Shown in pieces: positions 32,175 through 43,506 of a stretch of 64,000 bases of DNA. The stretch spans positions 682,001 through 746,000 of the forward strand of contig JALUTQ010000026.1 in the NCBI GenBank assembly GCA_032718865.1, written 5' to 3'. Origin of the DNA: Tilletia caries (Eukaryota; Basidiomycota; Exobasidiomycetes; Tilletiales; Tilletiaceae). Under the pieces are notes generated by a model that saw nothing but the letters and a program-made list of their open reading frames with translations, searched no databases and had not been told where the DNA came from. Position 1 is the stretch's first letter, and the number at the start of each line of letters is the position of its first letter. The translations under genes were made by a program, and so were the position numbers.

Positions 32175-32297
32175 TCTTGCGGGTTTGGTGATGTTTTTCT
32201 TGACGTGGAGGCGTGGAGGGGAAGGAGGGAAAGTTGGAAAAGGGAGCAGATTTCAGGCTGGGGAGTTATGTCGAGTCCTGTATGAGCGCTTCACTTA

Positions 32298-32305
32298 ATT
32301 ATATA
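32298..32305 (-). promoter_or_regulatory. TATA box of cysteine-rich secreted protein
   Basis: TATATAAT on the minus strand, about 125 bp before the ATG at 32174. Confidence 0.55.
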
Positions 32306-32419
32306 GGCGTGATGAGCCAGGTAGAAGGACAATCTTACTGAGGACCTTCCGATGCTCAACAAAGACGGAGAACAAGTGCAACGAGTCGGAATTAGAACAA
32401 CGCCATGCTGCCCTACCCA

Positions 32420-32968
32420 TCAATGGTTGCCATGAGATACTCGCGTGATCCTACTCAGGTCTGCTGAGGAACAGGCGGTTGCAATTGAAGGCATTAGATG
32501 CCTATCCACATCGCTCCAAGGGCGAGGGAGTCCTGTCGGGAGACGAGTAAGCCACCGTAGGCAGCCCTTCACGGAGTAGGTGCGACGGCCAACGACTGCC
32601 GAGCGCCGGTCGTCTGGACGAACGGGCTGGAATCGCACGGGATGAGATGAGATGGTTGTCGCGTAAGATCGCTCGTCCTTGGCTAAAACATGAGGACAAC
32701 GTCCATACTGAGAGCTATCAACCTGTGCATCAGCGCTAATCACATCTGCCAAGGAGGGGAGGGCAAACTCACCGAGAAGCTTGACGAGGTCGAGATGTAA
32801 GCTGCGAGGAGCCACTTGCAAAACTACGTGGGCTTTCGCGAATGAGTCGAAGATGCGAGGCGAGGGCATGGATCGGTGGTCGCGAAATGATGACGCCCAG
32901 AAGGGCAGTAGTGAAGCCTCGCTGCCAAAGGATGCATATACATCACATGGCCCGCGCGTCAGCTTCAT
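32420..32968 (-). CDS. Possible hypothetical protein
   Basis: An open frame of 182 codons from an in-frame ATG at 32966-32968, unusually long for this spacer. It encodes CDVYASFGSEASLLPFWASS and AHVVLQVAPRSLHLDLVKLL, then a basic C-terminal half. A GTGAGTTTGCCC stretch near 32770 could be an intron donor, with CAG acceptors downstream, so the true exon structure may differ. No motif recognised and no paralog in the window. It could be a chance frame in GC-rich DNA. Confidence 0.25.
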   Translation of the reverse strand: MKLTRGPCDVYASFGSEASLLPFWASSFRDHRSMPSPRIFDSFAKAHVVLQVAPRSLHLDLVKLLGEFALPSLADVISADAQVDSSQYGRCPHVLAKDERSYATTISSHPVRFQPVRPDDRRSAVVGRRTYSVKGCLRWLTRLPTGLPRPWSDVDRHLMPSIATACSSADLSRITRVSHGNH

Positions 32969-33004
32969 TCGGCCCTGTACCTCCACAGCTGTCATAAGAT
33001 TTCG

Positions 33005-33620
33005 ACAGCTGCACACCCGCAGTCTTCTTGAGTACCTCCGTCCGTAGTCGTGAGAGAGGAAGTACGGGAATAACCCACCGCAGGTGGGCGGGCGCGGGCG
33101 AATGTATTTTGAGGCCGAGCTCGAGAGTGGGCCGCCCTGGGTGGGTGGGCCACTCTCGAGGCAAGGCATATGGAAGCACGTATGTACATAGGACAATAAG
33201 CCGGCGCCAAGAGAAATGAAACGTGAACGCATCGAGAATGTAAGTCGAGCGACTTGGGAAAGTGAAAAGAAACGTTGCGAGCGAGACGGGTCACGAGAAT
33301 CGATGCGAGAAGAGGGTGTGGAGGGTGGGAGAAAACAAAACGCAACGAGACGGAGTCGACTCCACGAAGACCGTTACACGCTCAGGAAGTGTCGAGGACC
33401 CGAGAGGCAGTGGAAGAGAGCGAGGAGGACAAGGTGGTGATGGATCTGCGTTTCCTCTTCTGCTGAGAGGAGAAGGGGAGGTGCAGAGAATTTTCCAACG
33501 AGTTGGAACGCTCCGAGATCACACTGCCTTCGGCTGCTCGACGCCCGACTTGGGTGCAGCCGACGGAACGTCGTATCTCCGCAACCGGCACATGATGAGC
33601 CTCAGTGCGCCTATGAGAAA
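33005..33620 (+). repeat. Dispersed repeat, copy 1 of a family with 60612-61290
   Basis: Begins AGCTGCACACCCGCAGTCT and ends around the conserved core GACTTGGGTGCAGCCGACGG and the following AACCGGCACAT. The same landmarks in the same order occur at 60612-61290, with AGGTGGGCGGGCGCGGGC and AAGCCGGCGCCA between them. The distal core alone recurs near 57180-57290. No terminal inverted repeats or target duplication found. Confidence 0.6.
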
Positions 33621-33846
33621 GGCTTGAACAACAAAAGCTTCTCGTCCAGACTTGTCCAATATGCTCAAGGGATCTCCCTCAATGTTGGAGCGTCACCGGA
33701 CTCGTCCTCAGCGCAGAGCGTAACTCTTCGGCAACTTGTGTGGGGCCCGAGCCGAGGTGGAGCCTTGGGCGGAATCGTCAACGGCGGTAAGGAGCCCTCT
33801 GTCGCATTCACGGCCACTGCCGCTGGTGGCTCCTCTGCTACTGTGC

Positions 33847-34082
33847 ATGAGCGCGTTGTAAAGCCGCAGAACTCTCCTCCTCGAACATATCGAGCGCAAT
33901 CTGGCTCCCTGCGCTGATGCTGCGACAGTCCTGCAGGACTATCTTCTCGATGCTTGACATCATGGGGGGCTCTCCGTGTCTGAAGAACTTGCTCGGTCTT
34001 GCTCGTGTAGCCGTCCAAGTGATGCTTGGATCCGTGTCAGATGACTCCAGAGAGCACCGGCTGCGCCGAACTGCTGGATCGA
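33847..34082 (-). pseudogene. Fragment paralogous to exon 3 of the kinase-hinge gene
   Basis: Minus-strand translation gives SSIEKIVLQDCRSISAG and IALDMFEEE, aligning with SLKVTSIETIVLQDYLG and NTLDVFGEE at 30807-31010. The DNA also shares GATCCGTGTCAG and AGTCCTGCAGGACTAT. A TAG follows after RAHAQ. No kinase part lies next to it. Confidence 0.45.
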
Positions 34083-34181
34083 AAGCTCTGGTGAATCAAA
34101 TGCTGGTTGAAGGTCGCGAAGGGTCGAAGCGCGGTTGTAAAGTCAGCAAGTGGACTTACAGAGAGAGGCATCACATGCAGA

Positions 34182-34839
34182 TCAACCCGCCCAGAACGAC
34201 TGAAGCTTGTCGCCAAACGACGGCGTTGCATGCGTAGATGAAGCTTGAGGCGACGCGTAGGTAGAAGCCGAGGGATCCACATCCATCCGCTGGTCCGCAG
34301 CCAAAGAGCGCTGTTCTTGTGCTGTAGGGAGCGAGTGCGCTGCGTGCCACTGATTCCTCGCGAATTCGGGACTGGGCCGAATGCTCAGCACGGAGTCTTG
34401 ATAGGTCACTGTACATGCGGTCAAGTTGAAGGATCAGTACGACATTGAAAAGGGAAGCCGCATCCTGTCCAAACTCACGCTCCTGCCCAGCCTCAGTATG
34501 GAACTTCGCCGAGCTATCTGAGCTCGTCAGGCACGAGGTTAGAGTGGCGCAAATTGCTCAAGCACTGACATACAAGAGAGTTCCCGGGCCCTGTTCAGTT
34601 TGCGCTGCAAAATGTCAACAAGTATGCGAATGTATGTGTGCTTACACATTCTTCAGCGTCTTTTCCGCCATATCAACCTCATCCCCCGTCCCCTCTCGCT
34701 GTCTCGCACCGCTATCAAGATCGGCTTTGTCATCCTCCTCGTCCGCGACGGGAGGTTTGAAGGTGCGGACGAGACTTGGCATCGTCGTTGTTGTCGAGAA
34801 TGGTATGCGGGGGGTCGGTGCTGTTCGTCTGCGCGTCAT
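34182..34839 (-). CDS. Hypothetical coiled-coil-like protein (162 aa)
   Basis: Four exons join exactly in frame: 34648-34839, 34574-34604, 34479-34517 and 34182-34408, with introns of 43, 56 and 70 nt. The protein starts basic, then an acidic stretch (DEEDDKADLDSG), then a helix-prone charged region built from the small exons (MAEKTLKN, RKLNRARELS, SSAKFHTEAGQE), and a Gln/Ser/Pro tail ending FGDKLQSFWAG. Two upstream Met are possible (34839 or the Met 19 codons later), and further 5' exons cannot be excluded. No family recognised. The perfect phase agreement across three short introns is the main evidence for a real gene. Confidence 0.55.
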
Positions 34840-34848
34840 TGCTGCTCG

Positions 34849-35407
34849 TCGGTAGTATCTCCGACACTGAGGTCTTCATTTGCAGAGCCGATACTACTTT
34901 ATTTGGAGAGAAACATCTCGTCAAGGGAGTCCTCGACACCGGGCGCATTGAGGTTCTGACCGATAAAGGCGAGTGGGCAGTGTCAGAGTTGACCGAACCA
35001 TGGAACGATCGGTACAGACTTACAGAGTGAGAACAAGGCATCACTCACAAAGCGAACGGCTCTGCGGACCATGTCGAGTGAGCCAACCTGAAAAGTGTGA
35101 GTGAGCCTAGCGACACGAAAAAAGTGTTCTCGCCTTTTCGCCATCGAATCCTGCAGACCGTGAGAACGCAGAACGATTTGGATATGAAGCGGCATCAGCG
35201 GAATCCAGTTCTGGCTTACCTCAGCAAACTCGCTCCCTTTCCGGTTTGTGGCGTCCTGGTCTCAGTCTCATGTCGATGTCAGCGGGGTATGCAGACGACA
35301 TTTGAGATCCGTGCGTCCGAACGCGAACCTCCTCCTGCTTCTTGCCCCCGGCCCCCCACCACAGAAGGACCTGCCATTTCACACTCTCACACTCTCTCTC
35401 ACACACA
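34849..35407. other. Spacer between accessory region and core block
   Basis: Would contain the promoters of the divergent hypothetical gene (minus) and the DUF1348 gene (plus). ACACTCTCACACTCTCTCTC near 35381-35400 precedes the ATG at 35408. No gene seen. Confidence 0.4.
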
Positions 35408-36376
35408 ATGTCTACAGCGGCCCTCGTCCCGCCCTTTACGGCAGAGACGGCCCGTGCGAAAGTGAAGAAGGCACAGGCTCTGTGGAACACGCAGGACCCG
35501 GAGAAGATTGCGCCTGCGTACACGGAGGATTCGGTCTGGAGTGAGTCTTCTGCTATGGTTCTGCGATGTGATGGTACTTTTTTGTACTCTGACTGCTTGT
35601 CTTTTTCTTTGCTCTACCAGGGAACCGGGATCAATTCTTGACGGGCCATGACGCGATCAAAGAGTGCGTATTCGCCTGTTGCTTGCATTGTTCTGCGTCG
35701 TTTTGCTAACATTGATACCCTACCTTTTCAAACTCCATGTCTTTTCGTTTCTCTCGCAGATTCCTGACGAAGAAATGGAAGAAGGAGAAGCGGTATCGAC
35801 TGAAGAAGGAGCTTTTCTGCTGGAACGAGAACAAGATTGCGGTGCAGTGAGTGTATGCACCTATTCCCCTGGCGGCTGTTTTCGACGAGTTCCGAACTTA
35901 CTCTCCTTTTGCGAGTGATCTTCAGGTTCTGGTACGAATACGAGGCTGGGCCGGGCAAGTGGTGTCGATGTTATGGACTTGAGGTGAGTCCACTTCTCTT
36001 CCCTGCGAGATGCTCTGTCTTCGAGTCCGGATGAGAGCCGAGAGTGGTTCTTACCACTGCTGTGTGCATCTCTGACTCTGCCGTGTCACCCCTCTTCCGA
36101 TGTGGACAGGACTGGACCTTCGCACCCGACGGACGGATGGCGAAGCGACATATGTCAGGCAACGGTGAGTGCCTCTCTGAACTCCCTAAGCGCATCACTA
36201 CCACAGTCCACATTCACTGACTGGCCTATTTCTGCGTGGACGACGTTCGATTACCACACTCTTTACGCAAACGACGACCACCAGAGATCGAGATCCCCGA
36301 GTCGGAGCGCTGGTTCAAGGACGACATTACGGAGGATGAGATTGATGCGATTGTGCTTGGGGACCGACATCACTGA
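35408..36376 (+). CDS. DUF1348 / NTF2-like (SnoaL-like) protein, 155 aa
   Basis: Six exons join in frame: 35408-35540, 35621-35663, 35760-35846, 35926-35983, 36110-36164 and 36285-36376. The product has the full DUF1348 signature: PPFTAETARAKVKKAQALWN, YTEDSVWRNRDQFLTG, AIKEFLTKKW, ELFCWNENKIAVQFWYEY, WCRCYGLEDWTF and IPESERWF. The family adopts the cone-shaped NTF2-like fold; members are soluble, about 150 residues, of unknown biochemical function. I chose the last acceptor (CACCAG at 36279-36284) because it alone gives NEIEIPESERWF in place of the family's ND-I-E-ER-F. The protein ends with an acidic extension (DDITEDEIDAI). It is the first gene of the conserved block. Confidence 0.92.
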
Positions 36377-36843
36377 GTTGCTGGCGGGGGCGCGTGCTGG
36401 TTGATACATGTACATGAATCGTTAATTGGGGTTCATCTTCCCCTCTTGCCATCCTGGATCTCCTGGGCGGCCCTCATTCCAGGCCTCAGGCAGAGACTCA
36501 GCGGACGGTCGGGATCGTTGACGCTGAGCAGCAGGTGTCGAGCGGGCCAGGACGTGGGAGAGATGGATGGGTCGAGGAACGGCACCGTTTGTGGCTGAGT
36601 GGCGCTGCGTCAGAGGATCGGCCGAAACAGGAGCTCTATAAATTTTGCTCATGCAGGGGCGAGCGGCTGCGACGCGGGAGGCGGGCCGTCTGTGCCTGAC
36701 TGCGCTCTGTGTTACAGAAATCTCAGGCAAGATTCGATCTCTCTTGCTGATGACGCCGAGGCGAACAGCGATGAGCTCGAGCGCATTAACGACGACAGCA
36801 GGCACGCGCTGAATAATCATTACATACGAGAGGCAAGCGTGCG
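36377..36843. other. Intergenic, promoter of the TBC gene
   Basis: No gene; a GC-rich region with short open frames only. It contains the 3' end of the DUF1348 transcript and the 5' region of the RabGAP gene. Confidence 0.4.
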
Positions 36844-39800
36844 ATGGGAGGCGGGCCGCACACACGCTCAGCATCACCACACAGCAGCAGCAGCACCACC
36901 AGCATGGCAGCCTGCACACCAGCACCAGCACCAGCAGCGTCCCAGCGCGCAAACCTGCTCTGGGCACGCCGCACCGTGTACATACACCCCTCCCCCTTCC
37001 GCAAAGACAACGTGCCCGGATACCTCGCCATCGCGACCGAACACGGACCCGTACAGCCACAGTCCTCCATCCTCCTCGCCTTCCTGCCGGAGTCCCTGCT
37101 CAGAGCAACCGACGACGATGCTGAGGGGAAGTTCATCAGCGTAGAGACCAGGCTGGCTAGCAGTGACTTTGTAGACCTCGCCGCCGGTGCACTTGACACT
37201 TCGCTTGAGGACAGCAGGGAGACTCTCGATGGCGTCGAGCTCGACGATAAGGGTCAGTTACCACTCCAAACGCTGTTATTCCCAGTTGCCTCGCTGACAC
37301 CACTATCCACAACAGAGTCCCTTCTCATCAGCTCGCCCCCGCCATCGGCACAGTACGCCTTCTCCATCCCCATCCACCGTCTCCACTCCTTCACAGTACA
37401 GCCGCCGACAGTATCGTCCTGGTACGGCAACATAACATTCACCCTCACCGACGGTCTCTCCCTCCCCACCCTCTTCTTCCACGACGACGAGTCCCAGAGT
37501 ATCCAGGCTGGCCTTGAGCGCGCGTTGAGGTTCCCCAGTGGCAGCTTGGCGGGCTCGGATCGCGCGTCCAGTGCTTCGGGCGGTAGTAGTGGGAATGCAT
37601 CTTCGGCCAGGAGGGTCGTCAGTGCTGGCGCGGCTCCCAGCAGCTCTGGTTCCAATTCGGCAGCGACAGGTGCAGGTGCAGGATCTGGACTCAGACGGTC
37701 CAGCCCGCCTCACAGTCCTGCAGCCACATGGGGCGGGGAGGAGCTCATACGCCAACTCAGACGGTTCGCCAATATCCTCCGCTCCGTCACACAGCCAGGC
37801 CTCTTCCTCGTCAACCCGAACCGGCAGCAGATCGAAGCGCACGCGACACCCATCTTCGACGACGACATCTTCGCCCCTTCGACCAACCTGTCCAGCAGTT
37901 TCCAGGGGAGCCTGCACCATCATCAGTCCCACGGGTCTGGTACTGCGCCCGATGACGCTAACGGGTCCTCCTTCCCCGACGACCCCTTCTCCAACCCATC
38001 CCACATCTACAGACACTCCACCCTTCTCCAATCCCTCCCCAACTCAAGCGCGTTCTCCCTGCACTCCCAACAATCCCAACAACAACAAGCCGACAGCGCC
38101 CGGCTCGACCCGCTCACCCACTGGGCCACCTCAACACGCACCTCCCTCCTCTCCCGCTTCTCACACATCACCCAGCAGGCCCGACACGCAACGCACGTCG
38201 TGCTCTCCCACCCACTCGCACGGCCGTACGTGCCCCACTTACCGCTTCCCGTCCAATCCTTCGCACAGGCCGACCTCATCCCCCTCGGACCGCGCGAGAA
38301 GGAGTGGGGGCGCATCGCGGGCAAGGCCGGCTTGTTGAATCCGGAGGGGGACGCGGAGTATGATTCCGCACGGGTGTATCTGGCGAAATGGGCGCGCTTG
38401 GTCGCGGAGGAGGGCGAGCGGAATCGGAAGAGGGAGCAGATGAGTCTCTCCTTGAAGAATGCGGGCGGGACAGGGTCTGCTGCGGCTGTGGGGACGGGGA
38501 CGGGGGCGGGGAAGGGTGGGGCGGAGGGGGAGGCGTCTGTGCTTAGTGGGGGGTTGTACGAGCTTCTTGGTCGGCCGGGCACGAATCTGCCCCGAAGACC
38601 GGAGACGACGCGCGTATCGGATCCGCCGAACCCGATCGGGGTCGAGGAGTGGGCCGCGTTCTTTGACGAGAGCGGTACATTGCGGCTTTCGTCTGCAGAG
38701 GTGAAGCGGACGATCTTCGCGCGCGGGATCGCGGATACGCTCTTTCCTCTGCAGGGCGACAGCGACGCGTCCCAACCTCAACGCACCCTCCGAGCTGAAG
38801 TCTGGCCCTTCCTCCTCGGCGCCGTTCCCTGGACCTCGACGCGCGCCGAGCGCGAGGCACTCTGGGCCGCGCGGGTGATGCACTTTGAGGCGCTCCGGCG
38901 GGTCTGGAAGGAGCGCGAGGTGTTGGGTCGGGAGGAGGAGGATGGGGTTGGTGTTGGTGGGGAGCGGAAGCGGAGGAGGGAGGAGGGGAGGAGGAGCAGG
39001 GAGGAGCGGGCTAGGGGGAGGGAGGAACGGTTGAAGGTCCGGACGGAGCGGGCGTTGTTGAAGGAGGGCAACGGCGATGCTGCAGCCTCGACTTCGACTT
39101 CGACTTCGACTTCGAGTTCGACGATCCTGTCACCGGAGGAAGAGGAGGAGGCAGCGATCGACGCGGCGCAGGCGGTACGTGACCTCGAGCTGGAGCGCGC
39201 TGCGAGGCTGGAAGAGCTCGAGATGGAGCAGCTGTCGGAGCAGCGGCATCGGATCCGGGTCGACTGTCTCCGTACGGACCGGAACCACGTGATGTTCAAA
39301 GACGCCGAGCTTGGACCCGAGGACGACGATTCTGCCCATTCGAGCGACGGGAGCGATAGCGACGGCGAAAGCAGGAGGAGGGTGAGAAGGAAGAAGAAGG
39401 CCGAGAACCCGAATGTGGGTACGTTGGGTGAGATCTTGCTTACGTATGGGATCTGGGAGCAGGGCGTGTTGGGCAGTTATGTGCAGGGGATGAGTGATTT
39501 GTGTTCGCCGATCTTTGTTGTTTGTGGTGGGGAGGAGGTCCGGACGTTTTGGTGCTTTGTGGGGTTGATGCAGCGCATGGTGAGTTCCCGTCCCTCCTTC
39601 TTTGTCCAGCTGAATACCAGGGAGGGGTTTTTGCTGAATTTTTTGTATTGTTTCGGGGGAGCCCAGTTCTCCAACTTCCTCTCGGACCAAAGCGGCATGA
39701 AACGTCAACTGCTCCTCCTCCAACAGCTCATCTCCACGATGGACGCCCCGCTATTCGAGCATTTCGAGCGGATCGACGCGTTGAATCTGTTCTTCTGTTT

Positions 39801-40519
39801 CAGGTGGCTGCTTGTGCTTTTCAAGCGCGAGTTTGGGTTTGCGGATGTGCTGAGGCTTTGGGAGTGTGTTTGGGCGGCGGAGTTTGATGATGCGGGTCCT
39901 GAGGATGGGGTGGTGGAGGGTGTTGAGAGTGCTAGTGGTGGCGATGGTGGGGAGGAGGGGAAGACGCCGACGGTGAATAGCGCTGGAGAAGGGGCGGTAG
40001 CGAGAGCGACGAATGGATCCGTACCTACACCCTCGTCTGCGTCTGCGTCCGCGCCTGGTGGCCTGTCAAATCACTTCCAACTGTTCGTCGCGCTTGGGAT
40101 TTTGGAGATGAATCGGGACATGCTCTTACGGTATCTCGAGAATTTCGACGAGATGCTCCAAGTGAGTCCTTTTTCCTTCCTTCCTTCCTTCCTTCCTTCC
40201 TTCCTCTCTCTCTCTCTGGTGTGATATCGAACTGACCCTTCTTCCCTCGTTGTTTCCTGTTCTGCCTTGGCAGTACATGAACGAGCTCTCCCAGCAGATG
40301 GACGTCGAGCAAGTTATCGTACAAGCCGAATCGCTCTGTCTGGCTCTGCAGTCGCTCGTCACTCCTGCTCCGCCATCCTCTGATGCTGCATCAGGACCGA
40401 CTGCTGCCTCGGCATCGAAGAACGGCAAAGGATCGGGCCCGGGGGCGGGCGCGGAATTGGCGATACCTGTGATCAGCGCTGATTTGGTCGGCTTGGTCAC
40501 GAGTAGGCGGAGGGGTTGA
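36844..40519 (+). CDS. GYP7: Gyp7-like TBC domain Rab GTPase-activating protein (about 1137 aa)
   Basis: Four exons join in frame: 36844-37252, 37316-39579, 39667-40161 and 40274-40519. The N-terminal region (NLLWARRTVYIHPSPFRKDN) is the domain of unknown function that precedes TBC in Gyp7 and human TBC1D15. The TBC domain begins near residue 600 (LRAEVWPFLLGAVPW). It has the arginine finger in IRVDCLRTDRNHVMF and the glutamine finger in YVQGMSDLCSPI, so it should stimulate GTP hydrolysis by a Rab, in yeast Ypt7 at the vacuole or late endosome. A long charged, Ser-rich and Glu/Arg-rich insert splits the domain between these motifs, as in other fungal Gyp7 proteins. A second Met at 36904 is an alternative start. 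A TTCC microsatellite lies in intron 3. Confidence 0.92.
40176..40220. repeat. TTCC and CT microsatellite in intron
   Basis: Seven TTCC-type units followed by a CT run within the third intron of the RabGAP gene. Confidence 0.75.
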
Positions 40520-40965
40520 TACGGCACGGCTCGTACCTCGGCGACGGCGACGGACTTTCCTACATTTCTATACGAGTCCCCCGGCTTTTGCTCTTCAAGG
40601 ACGACTTTTCGCAGTACCGGGCCCTCTATATCGATTGGGCCTGCCTTCATCGCTTCTTACCCCTTCTTAATCGAAACACGAACTCTGTAGCTATAGGATT
40701 CCCCCCCATCTCACAACTTTCTCGGCTTTCCATCTCTGTTACTCCTCTTTGGTCCGTGCTACGCTTCCTCTTCTCTTCTCTCACCGCATATGTCTCCGTC
40801 CCCTGCCCTTTACCATCGATATTATGGTTCTCGTCCCCCCTTCTCCTTGTACCCATACGTGCGTCGTTTCTTCTCTGGTTCTCTGGCACAGATACACCCG
40901 CCTCGTCGCAACTTCACAGCGCTTCCGTTCCGGCCTTGCACTCCGAGTGTGTATAACCTTGGATG

Positions 40966-41650
40966 TCATCTCTGCGAACGTGGATTGCTGCTGCTGGGCT
41001 GCTGGTTTGAAACATTGGTCGGGTTGGGTACGTCGTCTGGGAGGAGGTACAGTCGCCGAGAGACGACTCCGAAGGGCATGTCACGTCCTGCGATGCCGAC
41101 CTCGCTGTGCTCGTCTGAGAGGGAGAAGATCGGTAAGTCGAGTGGGAACAGCAGAGGTTCAATCCAGCCTGGCAATGGAAATGGAGCAGAAGGAATAGGG
41201 AGAGAACACACCTACGAGACTGTGGAGTTCGTGCGGACCTGCGGTGTTCATGATGTTGATAGCATTGTAAGCCGCATACCCGAAGAGCATGGTAGCCATA
41301 CTCCAAGCAGGGAGCAAATACGCCCATTCCCTATCATCAAAAAAAGCCTTTATTTCAGTACCTCCAAAAATCCAAGAGAGAAAGAAAGAGAGAAAAGAGC
41401 AAACTCACCGACTAGGCATCCATAGTACGCCCCACCACTCCAACACCTCCTGCGGCACCAAGGCCCAGACGATCCAGGAGAGCCAGAGACAGGTGGTTAG
41501 TGTGAAGAGGGCGAAGCCGTAGTACTCGCTTGAGGTGGCGCTTTGGAGCGGTGGTGGGCGGCGGGTGGTCGTGGCTGAGGGAGTGGAGGCTGGGGAGGTG
41601 GAGGCTGCTGAGGTTGGAAGAGGGTCGGGAGAGTAGGGCATTGCGGACAT
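40966..41650 (-). CDS. GPI19: PIG-P subunit of GPI-GlcNAc transferase (169 aa)
   Basis: Exons 41409-41650, 41212-41330 and 40966-41114 join in frame (170 codons with stop). The PIG-P domain spans residues about 42-125: SSEYYGFALFTLTTCLWLSW forms the first membrane helix, LVPQEVLEWWGV the loop, and EWAYLLPAWSMATMLFGYAA the second helix, followed by NIMNT. The protein is a non-catalytic subunit of the ER complex that adds GlcNAc to phosphatidylinositol, the first step of GPI anchor synthesis (Gpi19 in yeast, PIGP in humans). The start at 41648-41650 (MSAMPYSP) gives a short Ser/Pro/Thr-rich cytosolic lead. It is convergent with the RabGAP gene and divergent from the dehydrogenase gene. Confidence 0.92.
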
Positions 41651-42120
41651 CTCTATGTATGTGAGTCCCTCTACTACGGTCTTGAGTTCAGGACGTGGGT
41701 ATGTATGCATGAGTTCGTCGGGGGTGGGAGTAGTGCGACTGGCCCAGACGCGTGGGAGGACAAAGGGAAGCTCGTATCTCGCACAGCATGGCCACGTGGC
41801 TGAGCACGGCGGGGATAATCGAAGGTCTTCGGTCGTACGCCCTCCTCCACCATCCCTCGATGCTCCATTGACCACTTCCCTAAATTGATTCTGAACGATG
41901 GCTAGCCTTGCTGCAAGCAGGGGGCGTAAGACGTGATCTCGCTGCGTGCTCTGGAACATTCTGGCAGCGAGATGGTCGTCGTCGGCTGACCCCCCTACGT
42001 TCTACATAAATGGGTATAAAGGCAAGCCATGAATGCTGACTCTTCTCTCCCTTCTCCCACCATCATCCCTTTACCCATCCACATCCTTCGCTTCTCCACA
42101 CACACACATACACACACATC
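41651..42120. promoter_or_regulatory. Divergent promoter region of PIG-P and dehydrogenase genes
   Basis: 470 bp between two divergent start codons. CACACACACATACACACACATC precedes the plus-strand ATG, and a weak ATAAATGGGTATAAAGG at 42006-42022 could serve as its TATA element. No gene of its own seen. Confidence 0.45.
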
Positions 42121-43061
42121 ATGCCCGCCCAACCGAAATTCGTCGGCACGCTGAAGGGCACCAAGGTCCTCCTCATCGGCGGCTCGAGCGGCATCGGCTT
42201 CGGGGTGGCCCAGCACCTAATCGAAGAAGGCGCCTCCGTAGCGATCGCGTCCTCCTCGCAGTCCAAAGTAACCGACGCAGTCTCGCGCCTGAACGACGGG
42301 GAGAAGCAGTACAATGCGGATTCGGGCCGGGTCAGTGGACACACGGTCGATCTGGCGGGTCAGGGCGCGGAGGAGTCGTTGAAGAAGCTTTTTGAGGAGG
42401 TGGGCAAGGTTGATCATCTGGTTTATACGGCTGGGATTTTGAACCCGCGGCCGTTGAAGGATCAGACGTACGAGCACATCGTCGCGACTGGCGATGTCCG
42501 CTTCACCTCGTGAGTTTTTTTTTTACTTGCGCTGAACCCGTGTCTTTGCTTTCAAATCTGCGCCATGTTGAATTTTTCCCCCCTTGGACTGTGCGCAGAG
42601 CTATTCTTGCTGTGAAGACGGCTGTGCATGGGGGTTATCTCAAGGAAGGCGGGAGTATTGTGCTCACTACGGGGTCGGCGTACCAGTACCCCACGCCGGA
42701 CTGGGCCGTTCTGGGCGCGTACTGCGGCGCATTTATCTCCCTGACGCGTGCCTTCGCGCTCGAGTTCAGGTACGTCTATGCTCTCCCCTCTCTCCGCACT
42801 GCGACGAAGAAAGCTGACCTATATCATACTACCAGCTCGCGCAACATCCGGGTGAACTGCGTCTCCCCCGGCCCGATCAAGACGGAGCTCTGGGCAGGGA
42901 TCCCGCCGGCGGTGGAGGAGCAGCTGGCGGCGGGTGTGCTGACGGGGAAGGTGGGGCGGGTGGAGGACGTTGCGCTTACGTATGTTGCGCTGATCAAGAA
43001 TCGGAACATTAATGGGGAGACGGTTAATGATGACGGGGGTGGATTCCATGGGAAGTTGTAG
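42121..43061 (+). CDS. Short-chain dehydrogenase/reductase-like protein (261 aa)
   Basis: Exons 42121-42509, 42599-42769 and 42836-43061 join in frame. The Rossmann cofactor motif GGSSGIGFG sits at residues 20-28, VYTAGIL replaces the usual NNAG, and VNCVSPGPIKTELW is the typical C-terminal turn. The catalytic strand reads TTGSAYQYPTPDWAVLGAYCGAFISLTR. The Ser is plausible, but the YxxxK pair reads YCGAF, so the catalytic Lys is absent. This resembles an atypical SDR subgroup with a WAV motif in bacteria and fungi. Cofactor binding is likely; classical dehydrogenase chemistry is doubtful. Substrate unknown. Length is normal for the family. Confidence 0.88.
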
Positions 43062-43506
43062 GAGGATGCTATACTCTGGACGCGGAGGCGGGGGCGGGGG
43101 CGGGGGCGAGGGACTGTAACATCTATCGACGCGCTGGAACGACTTATTCTCTTGGATGTGCTCACTGCTCCGTGTCTTGTGAGATGGATCTGGTCGCCTG
43201 TGGATCGAGATACTGAAGAGGCTGTTGGTTTGTGCTGACTGCTGCGTCCATGCTGTGAGTTGTGAGTTGTGAGCCGGCGGTGCTGAACGGGTGTTGATCT
43301 TGCTGTGTGGACCATCATGACCTCGCCGCACACGCAGCACGATCCACGAAGAAGAAACGCTCGTCCGTCAGCAAGCGGGTCGAGCATCTCGCACTCGCAC
43401 TCGCACTCGCACTCGCACTCAGTGTTGGCAGCGAGCGAAGTGGCAGCGCAGCACGAAGCAGCAGTAGCGGCACTCAGCACTCAGCACTCAGCACTCAGCA
43501 CTCAGC
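43062..43506. other. Intergenic, promoter of the NYN gene
   Basis: No gene seen. It contains a GGGGGC tract near 43087-43110 and CTCGCA and ACTCAGC tandem repeats at 43388-43420 and 43470-43505, just before the ATG. Confidence 0.45.

Noticed and set aside
36102..36404. Alternative last exon of the DUF1348 gene read through intron 5
   Set aside because: It loses the family C-terminal NEIEIPESERWF; the CAG acceptor before 36285 restores it in the correct phase.
36599..37144. 181-codon frame before the RabGAP gene
   Set aside because: Out of frame with the conserved Gyp7 N-terminus it overlaps and composed of low-complexity Ser/Pro/His.
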